Source: Bacteroidota bacterium (GTDB lineage: Bacteria; Bacteroidota; Ignavibacteria; SZUA-365). Taken from it: a stretch of DNA of 27,778 nucleotides. The stretch lies in NCBI GenBank assembly GCA_023432805.1, contig JAEYUG010000046.1:1-27778 (forward strand). The letters are read 5' to 3'. The position numbers and the translations under genes were made by a program. This document shows, piece by piece, positions 13,237 to 22,283 of the stretch (positions are counted from its first letter, which is position 1; every line of letters begins with the position of its first letter). Under the pieces are notes generated by a model that was not told where the DNA came from, ran no database searches, and saw only the letters and a program-made list of their open reading frames with translations.

Positions 13237-14883
13237 ATGAAACACGGCATCGCGCTTTCCCGCCTCCTGTTGCTCGCCGTTCTTCCTGCTCTCGTGCTCG
13301 TCTCCTGTCAGAATGCGACGGGACCAGGCACACCGGGCACGGACGGACTCGGCGGCTCGCAGTACAAGGGGAACTTGTACGGCAAGGTCACCACCACGAA
13401 CAACACTCCCGTCTCCGGTGTCGAAGTCCGGGTCGGCACGCTCGCGACGACCACGAACTCCAAGGGCGAATTCCTCCTCATCGACGTGCCGGCGGAAACA
13501 CGCCTGCTGGTGAATTTCTCGCACGGTACTTACACGGCCACACAGAAGATCGTGCGTGTACCGCGCGGTCGCATGGGATTCGTCGAGGCCTCGGTGATTC
13601 CCATCGGCACGACGCAATCGGTCGGTGTGACCGGTGGCCTCGTGCAGTTCAATGGCGCCAGGGTCGACTTCCCCGCCAATGCCTTCGTCGATGCACAGGG
13701 CACGGCGTTCACCGGTCAGGCGACGGTCCGCGCGACCTGGTTCGATCCCACTTCCTCCCTGTTCACACGTACCTTCCCCGGAGATTTCGAGGGTGTGCGG
13801 ACGGATGGCTCATCGACCGCCATCGAGTCGTATGGATTCATGCGCGTCGACATCAGTGCCAATGGGCAGAAGCTGCAACTCGCAGCGGGCCGTCAGGCGA
13901 CATTGACGTTCCCGGTGCCGGTTGCGATCCGTTCACGTGCGCCGCAGACGATTCCGCTCTGGTACTATGACGAAGCAAAGGGCCAGTGGATCGAGGAAGG
14001 GTCGGCAACGCTGGTCGGTGCGAACTACGTCGGGACGGTCAGCCACTTCTCGAGCTGGAATTGCGATCAACCGCAGCAGACCTCGTATCTGCGCGGACGC
14101 GTCGTCGACAAGAATGGAGCGCCGCTTGGCTATGCACATGTGAACACGCAGGGCGTCGATTACACGGGCGCTTCACGCACACAGACGGATCTCGACGGCT
14201 ACTTCACCGTTCCGGTCAAGTCGTCGGCAGTCGCCAAAGTCTGGGCGAACTACTTCATCGTCTCGGGTCCCTCGCAGAACGTAAACACACCTGCGACCGG
14301 ACAGACGCTCGACATCGGCACGCTCACGATTCCCGCCGACACAACGGACTTCTGCATCATCACCGGCAGACTCGTCGACAATGCCGGCAATCCTCTCTCA
14401 GGCATGTACGTCGTGCTGAAGGATGCCACGAACAAGCAGGTCGATTACGTGAACTCGAGCAAGGACGGGGTGTTTCGGTTCTTCGGTGAGGCGGGCGCAA
14501 GCTACACGATCGTGGTGAACTACCAGCTCGACTCCGCACAGGCCGCACTGACACTGCCGGTCACCTGTCCCGCCGTACCGGGCACGGTGAACCTCGGCGA
14601 TTTGAAACTCGACATCGGCGGCGCACTCATCACCGGCCGCGTGGTCGACGCGAACGGCACGCCGCTGGCCAACGTGATGGTCTTCGCCAAGGGCGCGAAT
14701 GGAACATCGGGCGGCCAGAACCGCGAGGCCCCGACGGATGCGACAGGCCGCTTCTCGCTGAACGTGCGTCCCTCGACAACCATCGACATCTCCTTCTACT
14801 ACAATCAAACGCAGAAGATCGTGAGTGCGACAAGCGGACTGCTCGGTTCGACGACCGACATCGGCGACGTCGTACTCCCCTGA
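13237..14883 (+). CDS. Lipoprotein with carboxypeptidase regulatory-like repeats
   Basis: 548 residues. A lipoprotein signal ends LVLVSC (lipid Cys24). It then carries several carboxypeptidase-regulatory-like beta-sandwich units, each opening with a G-x-(V/L)-x-(D/N)..G.PL..v.V pattern: about 48-110 (YGKVTTTNNTPVSGVEV), 290-350 (LRGRVVDKNGAPLGYAHV), 378-440 (ITGRLVDNAGNPLSGMYV) and 475-548 (ITGRVVDANGTPLANVMV). Between units one and two, about 130-275 resembles the CILP/FAM171-like segment of Bacteroidota lipoproteins (VDFPANAFVD...PLWYYDEAKGQWIEEG...HFSSWNCD). It probably works as a structural or binding protein at the cell surface or periplasm. No catalytic residues are seen. No Shine-Dalgarno precedes the ATG, as is common in this phylum. 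A strong terminator follows. Confidence 0.88.
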   Translation: MKHGIALSRLLLLAVLPALVLVSCQNATGPGTPGTDGLGGSQYKGNLYGKVTTTNNTPVSGVEVRVGTLATTTNSKGEFLLIDVPAETRLLVNFSHGTYTATQKIVRVPRGRMGFVEASVIPIGTTQSVGVTGGLVQFNGARVDFPANAFVDAQGTAFTGQATVRATWFDPTSSLFTRTFPGDFEGVRTDGSSTAIESYGFMRVDISANGQKLQLAAGRQATLTFPVPVAIRSRAPQTIPLWYYDEAKGQWIEEGSATLVGANYVGTVSHFSSWNCDQPQQTSYLRGRVVDKNGAPLGYAHVNTQGVDYTGASRTQTDLDGYFTVPVKSSAVAKVWANYFIVSGPSQNVNTPATGQTLDIGTLTIPADTTDFCIITGRLVDNAGNPLSGMYVVLKDATNKQVDYVNSSKDGVFRFFGEAGASYTIVVNYQLDSAQAALTLPVTCPAVPGTVNLGDLKLDIGGALITGRVVDANGTPLANVMVFAKGANGTSGGQNREAPTDATGRFSLNVRPSTTIDISFYYNQTQKIVSATSGLLGSTTDIGDVVLP

Positions 14884-14936
14884 TTCCTCGCTCCAAACAT
14901 CCGGCGTGCAGATGTCAGGCGCCGGAGCATGTGGAA

Positions 14937-14965
14937 ACGGCAGTCCGCGAGGACTGCCGTTTTTT
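14937..14965 (+). terminator. Rho-independent terminator
   Basis: A ten-bp perfect stem ACGGCAGTCC/GGACTGCCGT (14937-14946/14951-14960), loop GCGA, followed by TTTTT. It ends the upstream lipoprotein gene and separates it from the convergent kinase gene. Confidence 0.88.
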
Positions 14966-14999
14966 CATACGTCACACTCGATGCCCCATGCAGCTCACG

Positions 15000-17084
15000 T
15001 CACATGCGGATCTCCGTGACATCGAGTGAAAACGTGGTGCCGACACCCTTGCTGCTCGTGACGCCGATGGAGATGTAGTTGAGTTCGAGGTATCGTTTGA
15101 CGAGCGAGAGCCCGAGACCGATGCCCTCATAGGCACGCGTATAGCCTTTCTGCTCCTGCGAAAACGGCACATACAGAGCCGCCATGAACTCCTCGGAGAT
15201 TCCGATCCCGGTATCGGCAACGTCGATGTACGAGCGATTCTCCTCCTGCCGCAGCCGCACCGTCACTGATCCCTCGCGCGTGAACTTGACTGCATTGTCG
15301 ACGAGGTTGCTGATCGCCTCCGTGATCATGTACTTGTCGACGAGCACGTCGTACGAATCGAGCGTCGTCTCGACGACGATGTTGATACCCTTGGCCTTCG
15401 CCGGCAATGTGAAGGCCGCGATCACGTCGTGCATCACGGAGACCAGATCCGTCTTCGAGCGCATGATGTGCACGTCGCCGGAATCCACACGCGAGACGGC
15501 CAGCATGAGATCGATGGTGCGTGTCAGTCGCTCGACCCCGCTGTGGATGTTCTGGAAATATCGTTCGTCGTGTGGGACTTCCTCGATGTGGAGATCGTCT
15601 TCAAGCAGACTCAGATATCCGGTGATCAGATTGATGGGTGTGCGGATCTCATGGGAGACCATCGCCATGAAGGCATCCTTCAGTCGTTCCGAGCGCTCGG
15701 CCTGCTGCCGGGCCTCGATCAGTTCATCGATGAGCTGCCGCTCGGCGGTGATGTCGTCCTTGATGGCGATGTACGACGAGATGTGCCCATGCTCGTCGCG
15801 CACCGGTGCGATCGTGGCCTTCTCCCAGAACAGCTCGCCATTCTTGCGGCGATTGTGAAACACGCCGTGCCATTCCATGCCGGCCGAGATCGTCTCCCAC
15901 AGTGTCTTGTACTCATCGGATGGTGTTTCGCCCGATTTGAGCACGCTGGGCTTGCCGCCGACCACTTCATCGCGCGTATACCCGGTCAGTTCCTCGAACT
16001 TGCGATTGACGTACTCGATCACACCGTCGGTGCCCGTGATGACGATGGCCGAACCGCTGGCCTCGACGGCGAAGGAAAGCTTCCGCATTCGTGATTCGGC
16101 CACCACCCGTTCATGCACACTCTGGCCGATGCCGATCCGGGTGCCATCCGACAGGATCACATTCGCCCAGTTCGTCCAGATGTACGAGCCCGTCTTCGTG
16201 CGCGTGTAGCTGGAGTCCCACCTCCCATCGCCGGCGACGACGTGCTGCATGACGCGCTCGAGTTCATCGGCGTCGGGGTAGAAGGCTGCGATGGGGTTGT
16301 CGAGAAGGCGCAGTTCCTCGAGCGTCCACCCCAGCGTCTCGACCCAGCAGCGGTTCACGTAGCGGAGCTGACCATCGGGACCGGAGATGCCGACCATGAC
16401 GGGCATGGAGTCGATGAGCTCCTCGAGCGTGTGTGCCTGTTGCTCGAACGCAGCCTTGCTGTCGACGAGGGCATGATCGCGTTCGATGAGTGTGTCTTTG
16501 ATGCTGCGTTCGGCGACACTGCGTGACAGGAGCAGCCCGATCACGAGGGTGACGAGAGGAAGGTACACGAGGAACGGCAGCATCGCCGCGTCGAGCACGG
16601 CTGCGCGATGGCCGGCAGGGAGTGTCACCGCGAGCACGACGAGCGCCGCGGCATGCACGAGGAAGCCGAGCCCGACGAACTCGTACCAGACATGCAGCGT
16701 CAGGAAACGATGCCGGAGCTTCCGCCATGTCAGACCACAGACCGCGGCAAACGAGAGATTCAGCAGCGCCGGCAGCAGCTCGGGTCCACCAATGCCGATG
16801 CGTACCGCGATTGAGGCGATGAGTCCGATGCATGTCGGAATCGGGCCGAGGAAGAGTCCTGACAGCGACAGCAGCACTGTACGCGACGAAAAGTTGACGT
16901 GCTCGGTGACCTGCCAGGGATTGAGCAGCAGGAGAACGGCGATGAGGGAGACGACGAGTCCTGAGATCAGTTTCGGAATGAGCCGCTCGGTCCCACGGCG
17001 CAAGGGCAGCATGTAGGCCACGAGCACGAGACTGACGAGCATCGTCGTGTTGGCGAGAAGACCGGACACAGTCTCAAGATTCAT
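15000..17084 (-). CDS. LytS-type membrane sensor histidine kinase with two PAS domains
   Basis: 694 residues. Six or so N-terminal membrane segments (about 5-190) contain the 5TM receptor signature of LytS/YhcK kinases (FLGPIPTCIGLIASIAVRIG...GGPELLPALLNL). A short coiled-coil leads to two PAS domains (about 220-330 and 335-450; the second has GVIEYVNRKFEELTGYTRDEVVGG and ends in a PAC motif). Then come HisKA with His478 (VSHEIRTPINLITGY) and HATPase with N-box EAISNLVDNAVKFT, G1 DTGIGIS and G2 GIGLGLSLV. All catalytic motifs are intact, so autophosphorylation is expected. No receiver domain or response regulator is adjacent. GGAAG precedes the ATG at 17084. It resembles the kinase at 22284-24014, so the two are paralogues. 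The ligand is unknown. Confidence 0.92.
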   Translation of the reverse strand: MNLETVSGLLANTTMLVSLVLVAYMLPLRRGTERLIPKLISGLVVSLIAVLLLLNPWQVTEHVNFSSRTVLLSLSGLFLGPIPTCIGLIASIAVRIGIGGPELLPALLNLSFAAVCGLTWRKLRHRFLTLHVWYEFVGLGFLVHAAALVVLAVTLPAGHRAAVLDAAMLPFLVYLPLVTLVIGLLLSRSVAERSIKDTLIERDHALVDSKAAFEQQAHTLEELIDSMPVMVGISGPDGQLRYVNRCWVETLGWTLEELRLLDNPIAAFYPDADELERVMQHVVAGDGRWDSSYTRTKTGSYIWTNWANVILSDGTRIGIGQSVHERVVAESRMRKLSFAVEASGSAIVITGTDGVIEYVNRKFEELTGYTRDEVVGGKPSVLKSGETPSDEYKTLWETISAGMEWHGVFHNRRKNGELFWEKATIAPVRDEHGHISSYIAIKDDITAERQLIDELIEARQQAERSERLKDAFMAMVSHEIRTPINLITGYLSLLEDDLHIEEVPHDERYFQNIHSGVERLTRTIDLMLAVSRVDSGDVHIMRSKTDLVSVMHDVIAAFTLPAKAKGINIVVETTLDSYDVLVDKYMITEAISNLVDNAVKFTREGSVTVRLRQEENRSYIDVADTGIGISEEFMAALYVPFSQEQKGYTRAYEGIGLGLSLVKRYLELNYISIGVTSSKGVGTTFSLDVTEIRM

Positions 17085-17258
17085 GCATCTTCCGATGGTT
17101 CGACATGCGGACCGCCATGGTGAGGGAACTACAATCTATCATGTGGGCACATCCATTCGGGTGCGCCATTCCAAATCGATCGCATGACATGCAATTGGGG
17201 CTGTCAAGATAGGGAATTCACCGCAAATGCACGCACACAAACCGTGACCTTCCGTCCC

Positions 17259-17310
17259 GGGAGGACGGACGCCCTCGTCCGTCTTGGGAGGACGGACGCC
17301 CTCGTCCGTC
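17259..17310. repeat. Tandem pair of 25-bp units, each an inverted repeat
   Basis: Units 17259-17283 and 17286-17310 are identical (27-bp period). Each contains GACGGAC-GCCCTC-GTCCGTC, a seven-bp stem with a six-base loop. They lie in the 288-base gap between the kinase and prfC, 63 bases before prfC. They look like a REP-type mobile or interspersed palindrome. Confidence 0.8.
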
Positions 17311-17333
17311 ACACCCTTCCACCGCCCTCGTTC

Positions 17334-17363
17334 TTGGCAGGGATGCCCGCGGTGGCGTATATT
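17334..17363 (+). promoter_or_regulatory. Candidate promoter of prfC
   Basis: TTGGCA (17334-17339), 18 bases, TATATT (17358-17363), five of six matches in each box. The start codon lies only ten bases after the -10 box. Confidence 0.45.
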
Positions 17364-17372
17364 CAAAGATTC

Positions 17373-18959
17373 ATGAGCACGAACGAACTTTCACGCCGTC
17401 GCACCTTCGGCATCATCAGTCATCCCGACGCAGGGAAGACGACGCTGACCGAAAAACTCCTGCTGTTCGGCGGAGCGATCCACACCGCCGGAGCGGTCAA
17501 GAGCAACAAGATCCGCAAGACAGCGACCTCCGATTTCATGGAGATCGAAAAGCAGCGCGGCATCTCCGTCGCCACATCGGTAATGGGCTTCGACTACGAC
17601 GGCTACCGGGTGACGATTCTCGACACCCCCGGCCACAAGGATTTCGCCGAAGACACCTACCGCACGCTGACGGCGGTCGACAGTGTGATTCTCGTGATCG
17701 ACGCTGCCAAGGGCATCGAAGAGCAGACACGCAAACTGATGGAAGTCTGCCGCATGCGCAGCACTCCTGTGATCGTCTTCATCAACAAGCTCGATCGCGA
17801 GGGACTCGATCCCTTCAGTCTGCTCGACGACCTCGAGCGCGAATTCGGCATCCACGCCTGTCCCGCCTCATGGCCGATCGGCATGGGACATCAGTTCCAG
17901 GGTGTCTATGACCTGTTCCGCCGCAGGCTCAACATCTACGCCTCGCGCATCGCCGGAATCGACGAGCAGGGCCTGCCCCTCGACGATCTCTCCTCCCAGG
18001 TTCTCGACGAGGAAATCGGCACCCTGCCCGCCGCAAAGCTGCGGGAGGATCTCGAACTCATCGCGGCCATGTACGAACCCTTCGACGAAGAACACTATCG
18101 TGAAGGGTATGTTGCACCCGTGTTCTTCGGCAGCGCGCTCAACAACTTCGGCATTCGCGATCTGCTCGAGACCTTCGTGCGCATCGCACCCTCGCCGCAG
18201 CCCCGCGAAACCTCCACGCGCATGATCGCCCCGACTGAAGCCGCCTTCACCGGCTTCATCTTCAAGATCCACGCGAACCTCGATCCGAATCACCGCTCGC
18301 GCATTGCGTTCTGCCGTGTGTGCTCGGGCCATTTCCAGCGAGGGACCTTCTACACCCATACGCGGCTCGGCAAGACCATGCGCTTCACCGCGCCCATCTT
18401 CTTCATGGCCAATGAGCGCGAGCTGGCGGAGGAGGCCTGGCCGGGCGATGTGATCGGACTGCACGACCCCGGACACTTCAAGATCGGCGACACGCTGACC
18501 GAGGGCGAGGATCTGTCGTTCAAGGGCATCCCGAGCTTCTCGCCCGAACTGTTCAAACTCGTCGTCAACAGGGACGCATTCAAATCCAAGCAGCTCGCCA
18601 AGGGCATCCAGCAGCTCACCGACGAGGGCGTCGCGCAGCTCTTCACGAAGAAGAGCGGCAACGAGCGCGTGGTCGGCACTGTGGGCGAACTGCAGTACGA
18701 CGTCATCAAGTTCCGCCTGCTCGAGGAGTTCGGCGCCACGGCAGACTTCCGACCGATGACCTGCTACAAGGCGTTCTGGGTGACGTCGGACGACAGGAAG
18801 GAACTCGAACGCTTCATGAAGCTGCAGGACCATCACCTCTACTGGGACAAGGACGACCACCCCGTCTACCTGCCCGAAGGCGTCTGGGCCTACGACGTGG
18901 CGCGTCGCAACTATCCGAACCTCGAGTTCCACACCACATCGGATTTCAAGCTTCGCTGA
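17373..18959 (+). CDS. prfC: Peptide chain release factor 3
   Basis: 528 residues, the usual length for RF3 (E. coli 529). This translational GTPase removes RF1/RF2 from the ribosome after peptide release. The G domain has the P-loop SHPDAGKTT (16-24), the switch region EIEKQRGISVATSV, DTPGHKD (84-90) and NKLD (138-141). Downstream, the family-specific segments SFSPELFKLVVNRDAFKSKQL, VGTVGELQYDV and the C-terminal VYLPEGVW are clear. I start at 17373, where MSTNELSRRRTFGIISHPDAGKTT matches the family N-terminus. The open frame extends back to 17184, but that stretch translates the tandem inverted repeat and is not credible. No clear Shine-Dalgarno precedes the start. The next gene follows after 54 bases in the same direction. 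Confidence 0.97.
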   Translation: MSTNELSRRRTFGIISHPDAGKTTLTEKLLLFGGAIHTAGAVKSNKIRKTATSDFMEIEKQRGISVATSVMGFDYDGYRVTILDTPGHKDFAEDTYRTLTAVDSVILVIDAAKGIEEQTRKLMEVCRMRSTPVIVFINKLDREGLDPFSLLDDLEREFGIHACPASWPIGMGHQFQGVYDLFRRRLNIYASRIAGIDEQGLPLDDLSSQVLDEEIGTLPAAKLREDLELIAAMYEPFDEEHYREGYVAPVFFGSALNNFGIRDLLETFVRIAPSPQPRETSTRMIAPTEAAFTGFIFKIHANLDPNHRSRIAFCRVCSGHFQRGTFYTHTRLGKTMRFTAPIFFMANERELAEEAWPGDVIGLHDPGHFKIGDTLTEGEDLSFKGIPSFSPELFKLVVNRDAFKSKQLAKGIQQLTDEGVAQLFTKKSGNERVVGTVGELQYDVIKFRLLEEFGATADFRPMTCYKAFWVTSDDRKELERFMKLQDHHLYWDKDDHPVYLPEGVWAYDVARRNYPNLEFHTTSDFKLR

Positions 18960-19013
18960 ACGGAACGATTCGGGCTCTCCAGTGTCTCTCCTGCAGACAA
19001 GGTCGGAGATTCC

Positions 19014-21107
19014 ATGTACATCCGTTGGTTCAGGTTCCTGCTCATCATCGTGTTGCTTGCCGCGCTGTGTGGGGATGCACTCGCCGGCCGGCTCTACGCC
19101 CGGCGCAAGAACACAGCCTCCCCGCTCTACAATCTGCGCCTCACCGCGATCACCACCACCGTCACGATCACCGATCTGCTCGCCACCACGCACGTCGATG
19201 AAACCTTCCGCAACGACGAGGCGCTCGAGCTCGAGGGATTCTACGTGTTCCAGCTGCCGGCCGGCGCACGGGTCGACGGGTTGTGGATGTGGATCGACGG
19301 CACACGCCAGACCTTCACCGTCAAGCGCCTCTCGGCTGCCACGCAGCAGTACGACTCCCTCGTGCAGGCCGGCATCGGCGAGCCCGCCATTCTCCAGAGC
19401 CTCGGCGACAATCGCTTCCAGCTGAAGATCTTCCCCATCCGCCCGGGATCCTCGCGCCGCATCGAGCTGCGCTACTTCGAGACCTTGCCCATGAACGCCG
19501 ACGGCCTCGTGCGCTACTCCTATCCCCTCGCTCTCGCGGGATATCAGAGCACGGTGGTCGACTCGACGCACATCACCGTCTCGATCGGCGGCTCGGCCGC
19601 CCTCGATTCGCTGCGATGCAATTTCGGGGGATCACTCCACCTGTCGGTCGGCACCCCCGACACCGCACACGCGCAGGTCACGCTCGGCATGACCTCCTAC
19701 GTGCAGAGCGAAGACCTCATCCTCACCTGGAAGCCGCGTGCCTGGCACGACCGCTTCCATGCGCTCACGTGGCTCGACCCCGACACCACCGACGACGGTT
19801 TCATGCTGACCTGGCTGCCCTTCCGCATGCCGACCGTCACACGCGCGACGAGCGACTACGTGTTCGCGGTCGATGCCTCCGGCAGCATGCACGGCCTGCG
19901 CCGCGGCATCACGCTCGAGGCGATCAGGGGCTTCCTCATGACGCTGCAGAAGCACGACCGCTTCCGGCTCGTGTTCTTCACGGATGTCGCCGTCAGCCAT
20001 CCCCCCGACACCGCCATGCTCTTCGCCACGCCCGAGAATCTCGCGAGCACCATGGCGGTGCTCGACGGATTGTTCCGCGTGGGCGGACTGACCAGCTACG
20101 AGGTCGCGCTGCGGGCCGGCATGCGGAGCGCCTTCCGGACCGAGGCCGATCTGCGCATGCTGCTGCTGACCGACGGACTGCCGAACATGGGTGTGGACTA
20201 TGTCGACGGTCTCGTACCGCTGCTTGTGACCGGCACCGGTCGGCGTGTGCGCCTCTACCCGGTCACCCTCTATTGCGAGAACCAGCCGATGCTCGCTGAG
20301 CTGGCGGCACGCACGCAGGCGATGGTGACGCGCGTCGAACAGGGCGACGATCTGACCTCCGCCATCAACCGCACGGCCTTCGACTTCACACCGGGCGGAC
20401 TCGACGACGTCGCCCTCTCATGGCCGACGGACGTCTACCAGACCCTGCCGCGCAGCTTCCCCGCCGGCATCGCGCCCGAGCGCCTGCTGGCTGCGGGACG
20501 CTTCGTCGACCCCACGTCCGGACCCGTGACCGTGTCGGCGCGCCGGCCGAGCGTCCCAGACTCCGCGCGCGTCACGCGCACCGTCGCCTACGGTCCCGTG
20601 CATGCCGGTCCGAAGCAGGTCGCGCGCTACTGGGCCTCGCTGCGCATCGCCGAGCTGGCCGACGAACTGCGCACGACCACCGATTCGGCCGAGATCATCG
20701 AAAGCATCGTCCGCCTCAGCGAACGCTTCATGCTGCTGACACCGTGGACGGCCTTCATCGTCGTCAACGACGTGATCAAGCCTCCGACCACGGCCATCGA
20801 GGCCGCGGGCACCATCACCCGCAGCTTCGAACTGCATCAGAACCATCCCAACCCCTTCAATCCCACCACGACCATCACCTTCGTCGTGCCCCCGCACGCC
20901 GCCGGACAGCACGTGCGTGTTGCCGTCTACGATCCGCAGGGCCGCGAGGTATGCGTGCTGTGGGATGCTGCCGCCGACGCGGGCATCCATCATCTCGTCT
21001 GGCACGGCCGCAACGCCCATGGGAAGCCTCTCGCCTCCGGATCCTACGTCTGCGTGCTCACCGCGCCCGGTGTGACGCGCACCATCACCATGCTGCTCGT
21101 GAAGTGA
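19014..21107 (+). CDS. VIT and VWA domain protein with T9SS C-terminal sorting domain
   Basis: 697 residues, preceded by GGAG five bases before the ATG. A signal peptide (MYIRWFRFLLIIVLLAALCGDALAG) leads to a VIT domain (about 40-160: DETFRNDEALELEGFYVFQLP...FQLKIFPIRPGSSRRIELRYFE). A VWA domain follows (about 280-440) with the metal site DASGS (Asp287, Ser289, Ser291) and LLLTDG (Asp387). A helical stretch ends in LLTPWTAFIVVND, typical of VIT/VWA proteins. The last about 90 residues are a T9SS type A sorting domain (FELHQNHPNPFNPTTTITF...LASGSYVCVLTA). It should be exported by the type IX system and displayed on or released from the surface, probably for metal-dependent adhesion. It likely shares a transcript with the next gene, and perhaps with prfC. 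Confidence 0.92.
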   Translation: MYIRWFRFLLIIVLLAALCGDALAGRLYARRKNTASPLYNLRLTAITTTVTITDLLATTHVDETFRNDEALELEGFYVFQLPAGARVDGLWMWIDGTRQTFTVKRLSAATQQYDSLVQAGIGEPAILQSLGDNRFQLKIFPIRPGSSRRIELRYFETLPMNADGLVRYSYPLALAGYQSTVVDSTHITVSIGGSAALDSLRCNFGGSLHLSVGTPDTAHAQVTLGMTSYVQSEDLILTWKPRAWHDRFHALTWLDPDTTDDGFMLTWLPFRMPTVTRATSDYVFAVDASGSMHGLRRGITLEAIRGFLMTLQKHDRFRLVFFTDVAVSHPPDTAMLFATPENLASTMAVLDGLFRVGGLTSYEVALRAGMRSAFRTEADLRMLLLTDGLPNMGVDYVDGLVPLLVTGTGRRVRLYPVTLYCENQPMLAELAARTQAMVTRVEQGDDLTSAINRTAFDFTPGGLDDVALSWPTDVYQTLPRSFPAGIAPERLLAAGRFVDPTSGPVTVSARRPSVPDSARVTRTVAYGPVHAGPKQVARYWASLRIAELADELRTTTDSAEIIESIVRLSERFMLLTPWTAFIVVNDVIKPPTTAIEAAGTITRSFELHQNHPNPFNPTTTITFVVPPHAAGQHVRVAVYDPQGREVCVLWDAAADAGIHHLVWHGRNAHGKPLASGSYVCVLTAPGVTRTITMLLVK

Positions 21108-21114
21108 GGATGCC

Positions 21115-22182
21115 ATGAAACGGACACTCTCCTCCTGCATGCTTCTCGCCGCGTTTGTGCTTCTCGCCGCCCTGCTGCCCGTCTCGACGCGGCTGCAGGC
21201 ACAGCAGTCCGCCTGGGAACCCATGAACCGCGGTCTTCTGCATCTGCTCGTCTACACGATCGAGATGGATCCGGTCGACTCCCTCGTCATGTACGCCGGC
21301 ACCGAATACGGCAACCTCTACAAGAGCACCGACGGGGGCTTCAACTGGATGATGAGCCGCACGGGCATTCCCCCGAACTACGACAAGGAACTCGTGACCG
21401 CCCTGCATCGCGATGCCCGTGACCGGCGGCATCTCTTCGCCGGATTCGGAGGTCGGGAGAGTGCGAAGAACCTCTTCGAATCGTCGGATGCCGGTGCCAC
21501 GTGGCGCATCGTGCCCACGCCGGCGTCGTGGCAGAAGGCGGGAGTGCTGCACATCCTGACCACCGATTCGATGCTGTACTGCGGCCTCGGATGGAAAACG
21601 GGCATCGCATCGCTCAGGACCGGAGACTCAGTGTGGATCCTGCGCGAGGGCTTCGGGGTGCAGTGCATTGTCTCATCGCCGAACGATCCGCGCATCCTGC
21701 TGCACGGCACATCGGGCCGCACGCCGCTGTTCCGGAGCACGGATGCAGGTGCGACGTGGAGTTCGCAATCCATCGCAATCGGATCGTCGACGAAGACGGG
21801 CGTGCGTTCGCTGCTGTTCAGTCCGGCCGATCCCGCAGTCGTCTACGCCGGTGTCACGGCAGATGGTGCGGGATTGTACCGTTCGCTCGACACCGGTCGC
21901 ACCTGGGCCCGCCTCATCGCCACCGATCAGATCTCCGAGATCGCCGTGCTGCCCTCGAATCCCGACATCATCTACTTCTCGGCGATTCACACCGGCGTGA
22001 TGCGGTCGCTCGACGGGGGCGCCACATGGACGAAGCTGTCGAAGGGCATGCCCACGACCGACGTCATGCGCGTGCGCATCGCCCCCGGCTGGCCCATCCG
22101 CGTCTTCGCCGTCACCCTCAAGCACGGCATCTTCCGGCTCGTCGACGAGGAGATCACCCGCACCCAGGCCCGCCTGCCCTGA
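21115..22182 (+). CDS. Secreted BNR/Asp-box beta-propeller protein
   Basis: 355 residues. A signal peptide ends RLQAQ. Five Asp-box motifs are spaced along the chain: STDGGFNW (71-78), SSDAGATW, STDAGATW, SLDTGRTW and SLDGGATW. This is the pattern of BNR/sortilin/YCF48-like beta-propellers. Asp-boxes are structural and do not by themselves give an enzymatic role; no sialidase active-site set is evident. The ATG is seven bases after the stop of the VIT/VWA gene, with AGG just before it, so the two are co-transcribed and probably act together in the envelope. No T9SS tail is seen, unlike the neighbour, so it is probably periplasmic, or released by another route. Confidence 0.88.
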   Translation: MKRTLSSCMLLAAFVLLAALLPVSTRLQAQQSAWEPMNRGLLHLLVYTIEMDPVDSLVMYAGTEYGNLYKSTDGGFNWMMSRTGIPPNYDKELVTALHRDARDRRHLFAGFGGRESAKNLFESSDAGATWRIVPTPASWQKAGVLHILTTDSMLYCGLGWKTGIASLRTGDSVWILREGFGVQCIVSSPNDPRILLHGTSGRTPLFRSTDAGATWSSQSIAIGSSTKTGVRSLLFSPADPAVVYAGVTADGAGLYRSLDTGRTWARLIATDQISEIAVLPSNPDIIYFSAIHTGVMRSLDGGATWTKLSKGMPTTDVMRVRIAPGWPIRVFAVTLKHGIFRLVDEEITRTQARLP

Positions 22183-22283
22183 GGCATGCAGCAAACGCTT
22201 CCACACCCTGGACTCGATCGTACGCCGGCGATGATTCCGGTCTGTGTCGGTCGATCTGGAAGGACGTTGTCAGCACATCGTCC

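Noticed and set aside
17184..17372. N-terminal extension of prfC
   Set aside because: It translates the tandem inverted repeat (GRTDALVR twice) and is not part of any RF3.
17868..19571. A 567-residue minus-strand open frame
   Set aside because: Antisense to prfC and the VIT/VWA gene, a consequence of high GC codon use; no domain.
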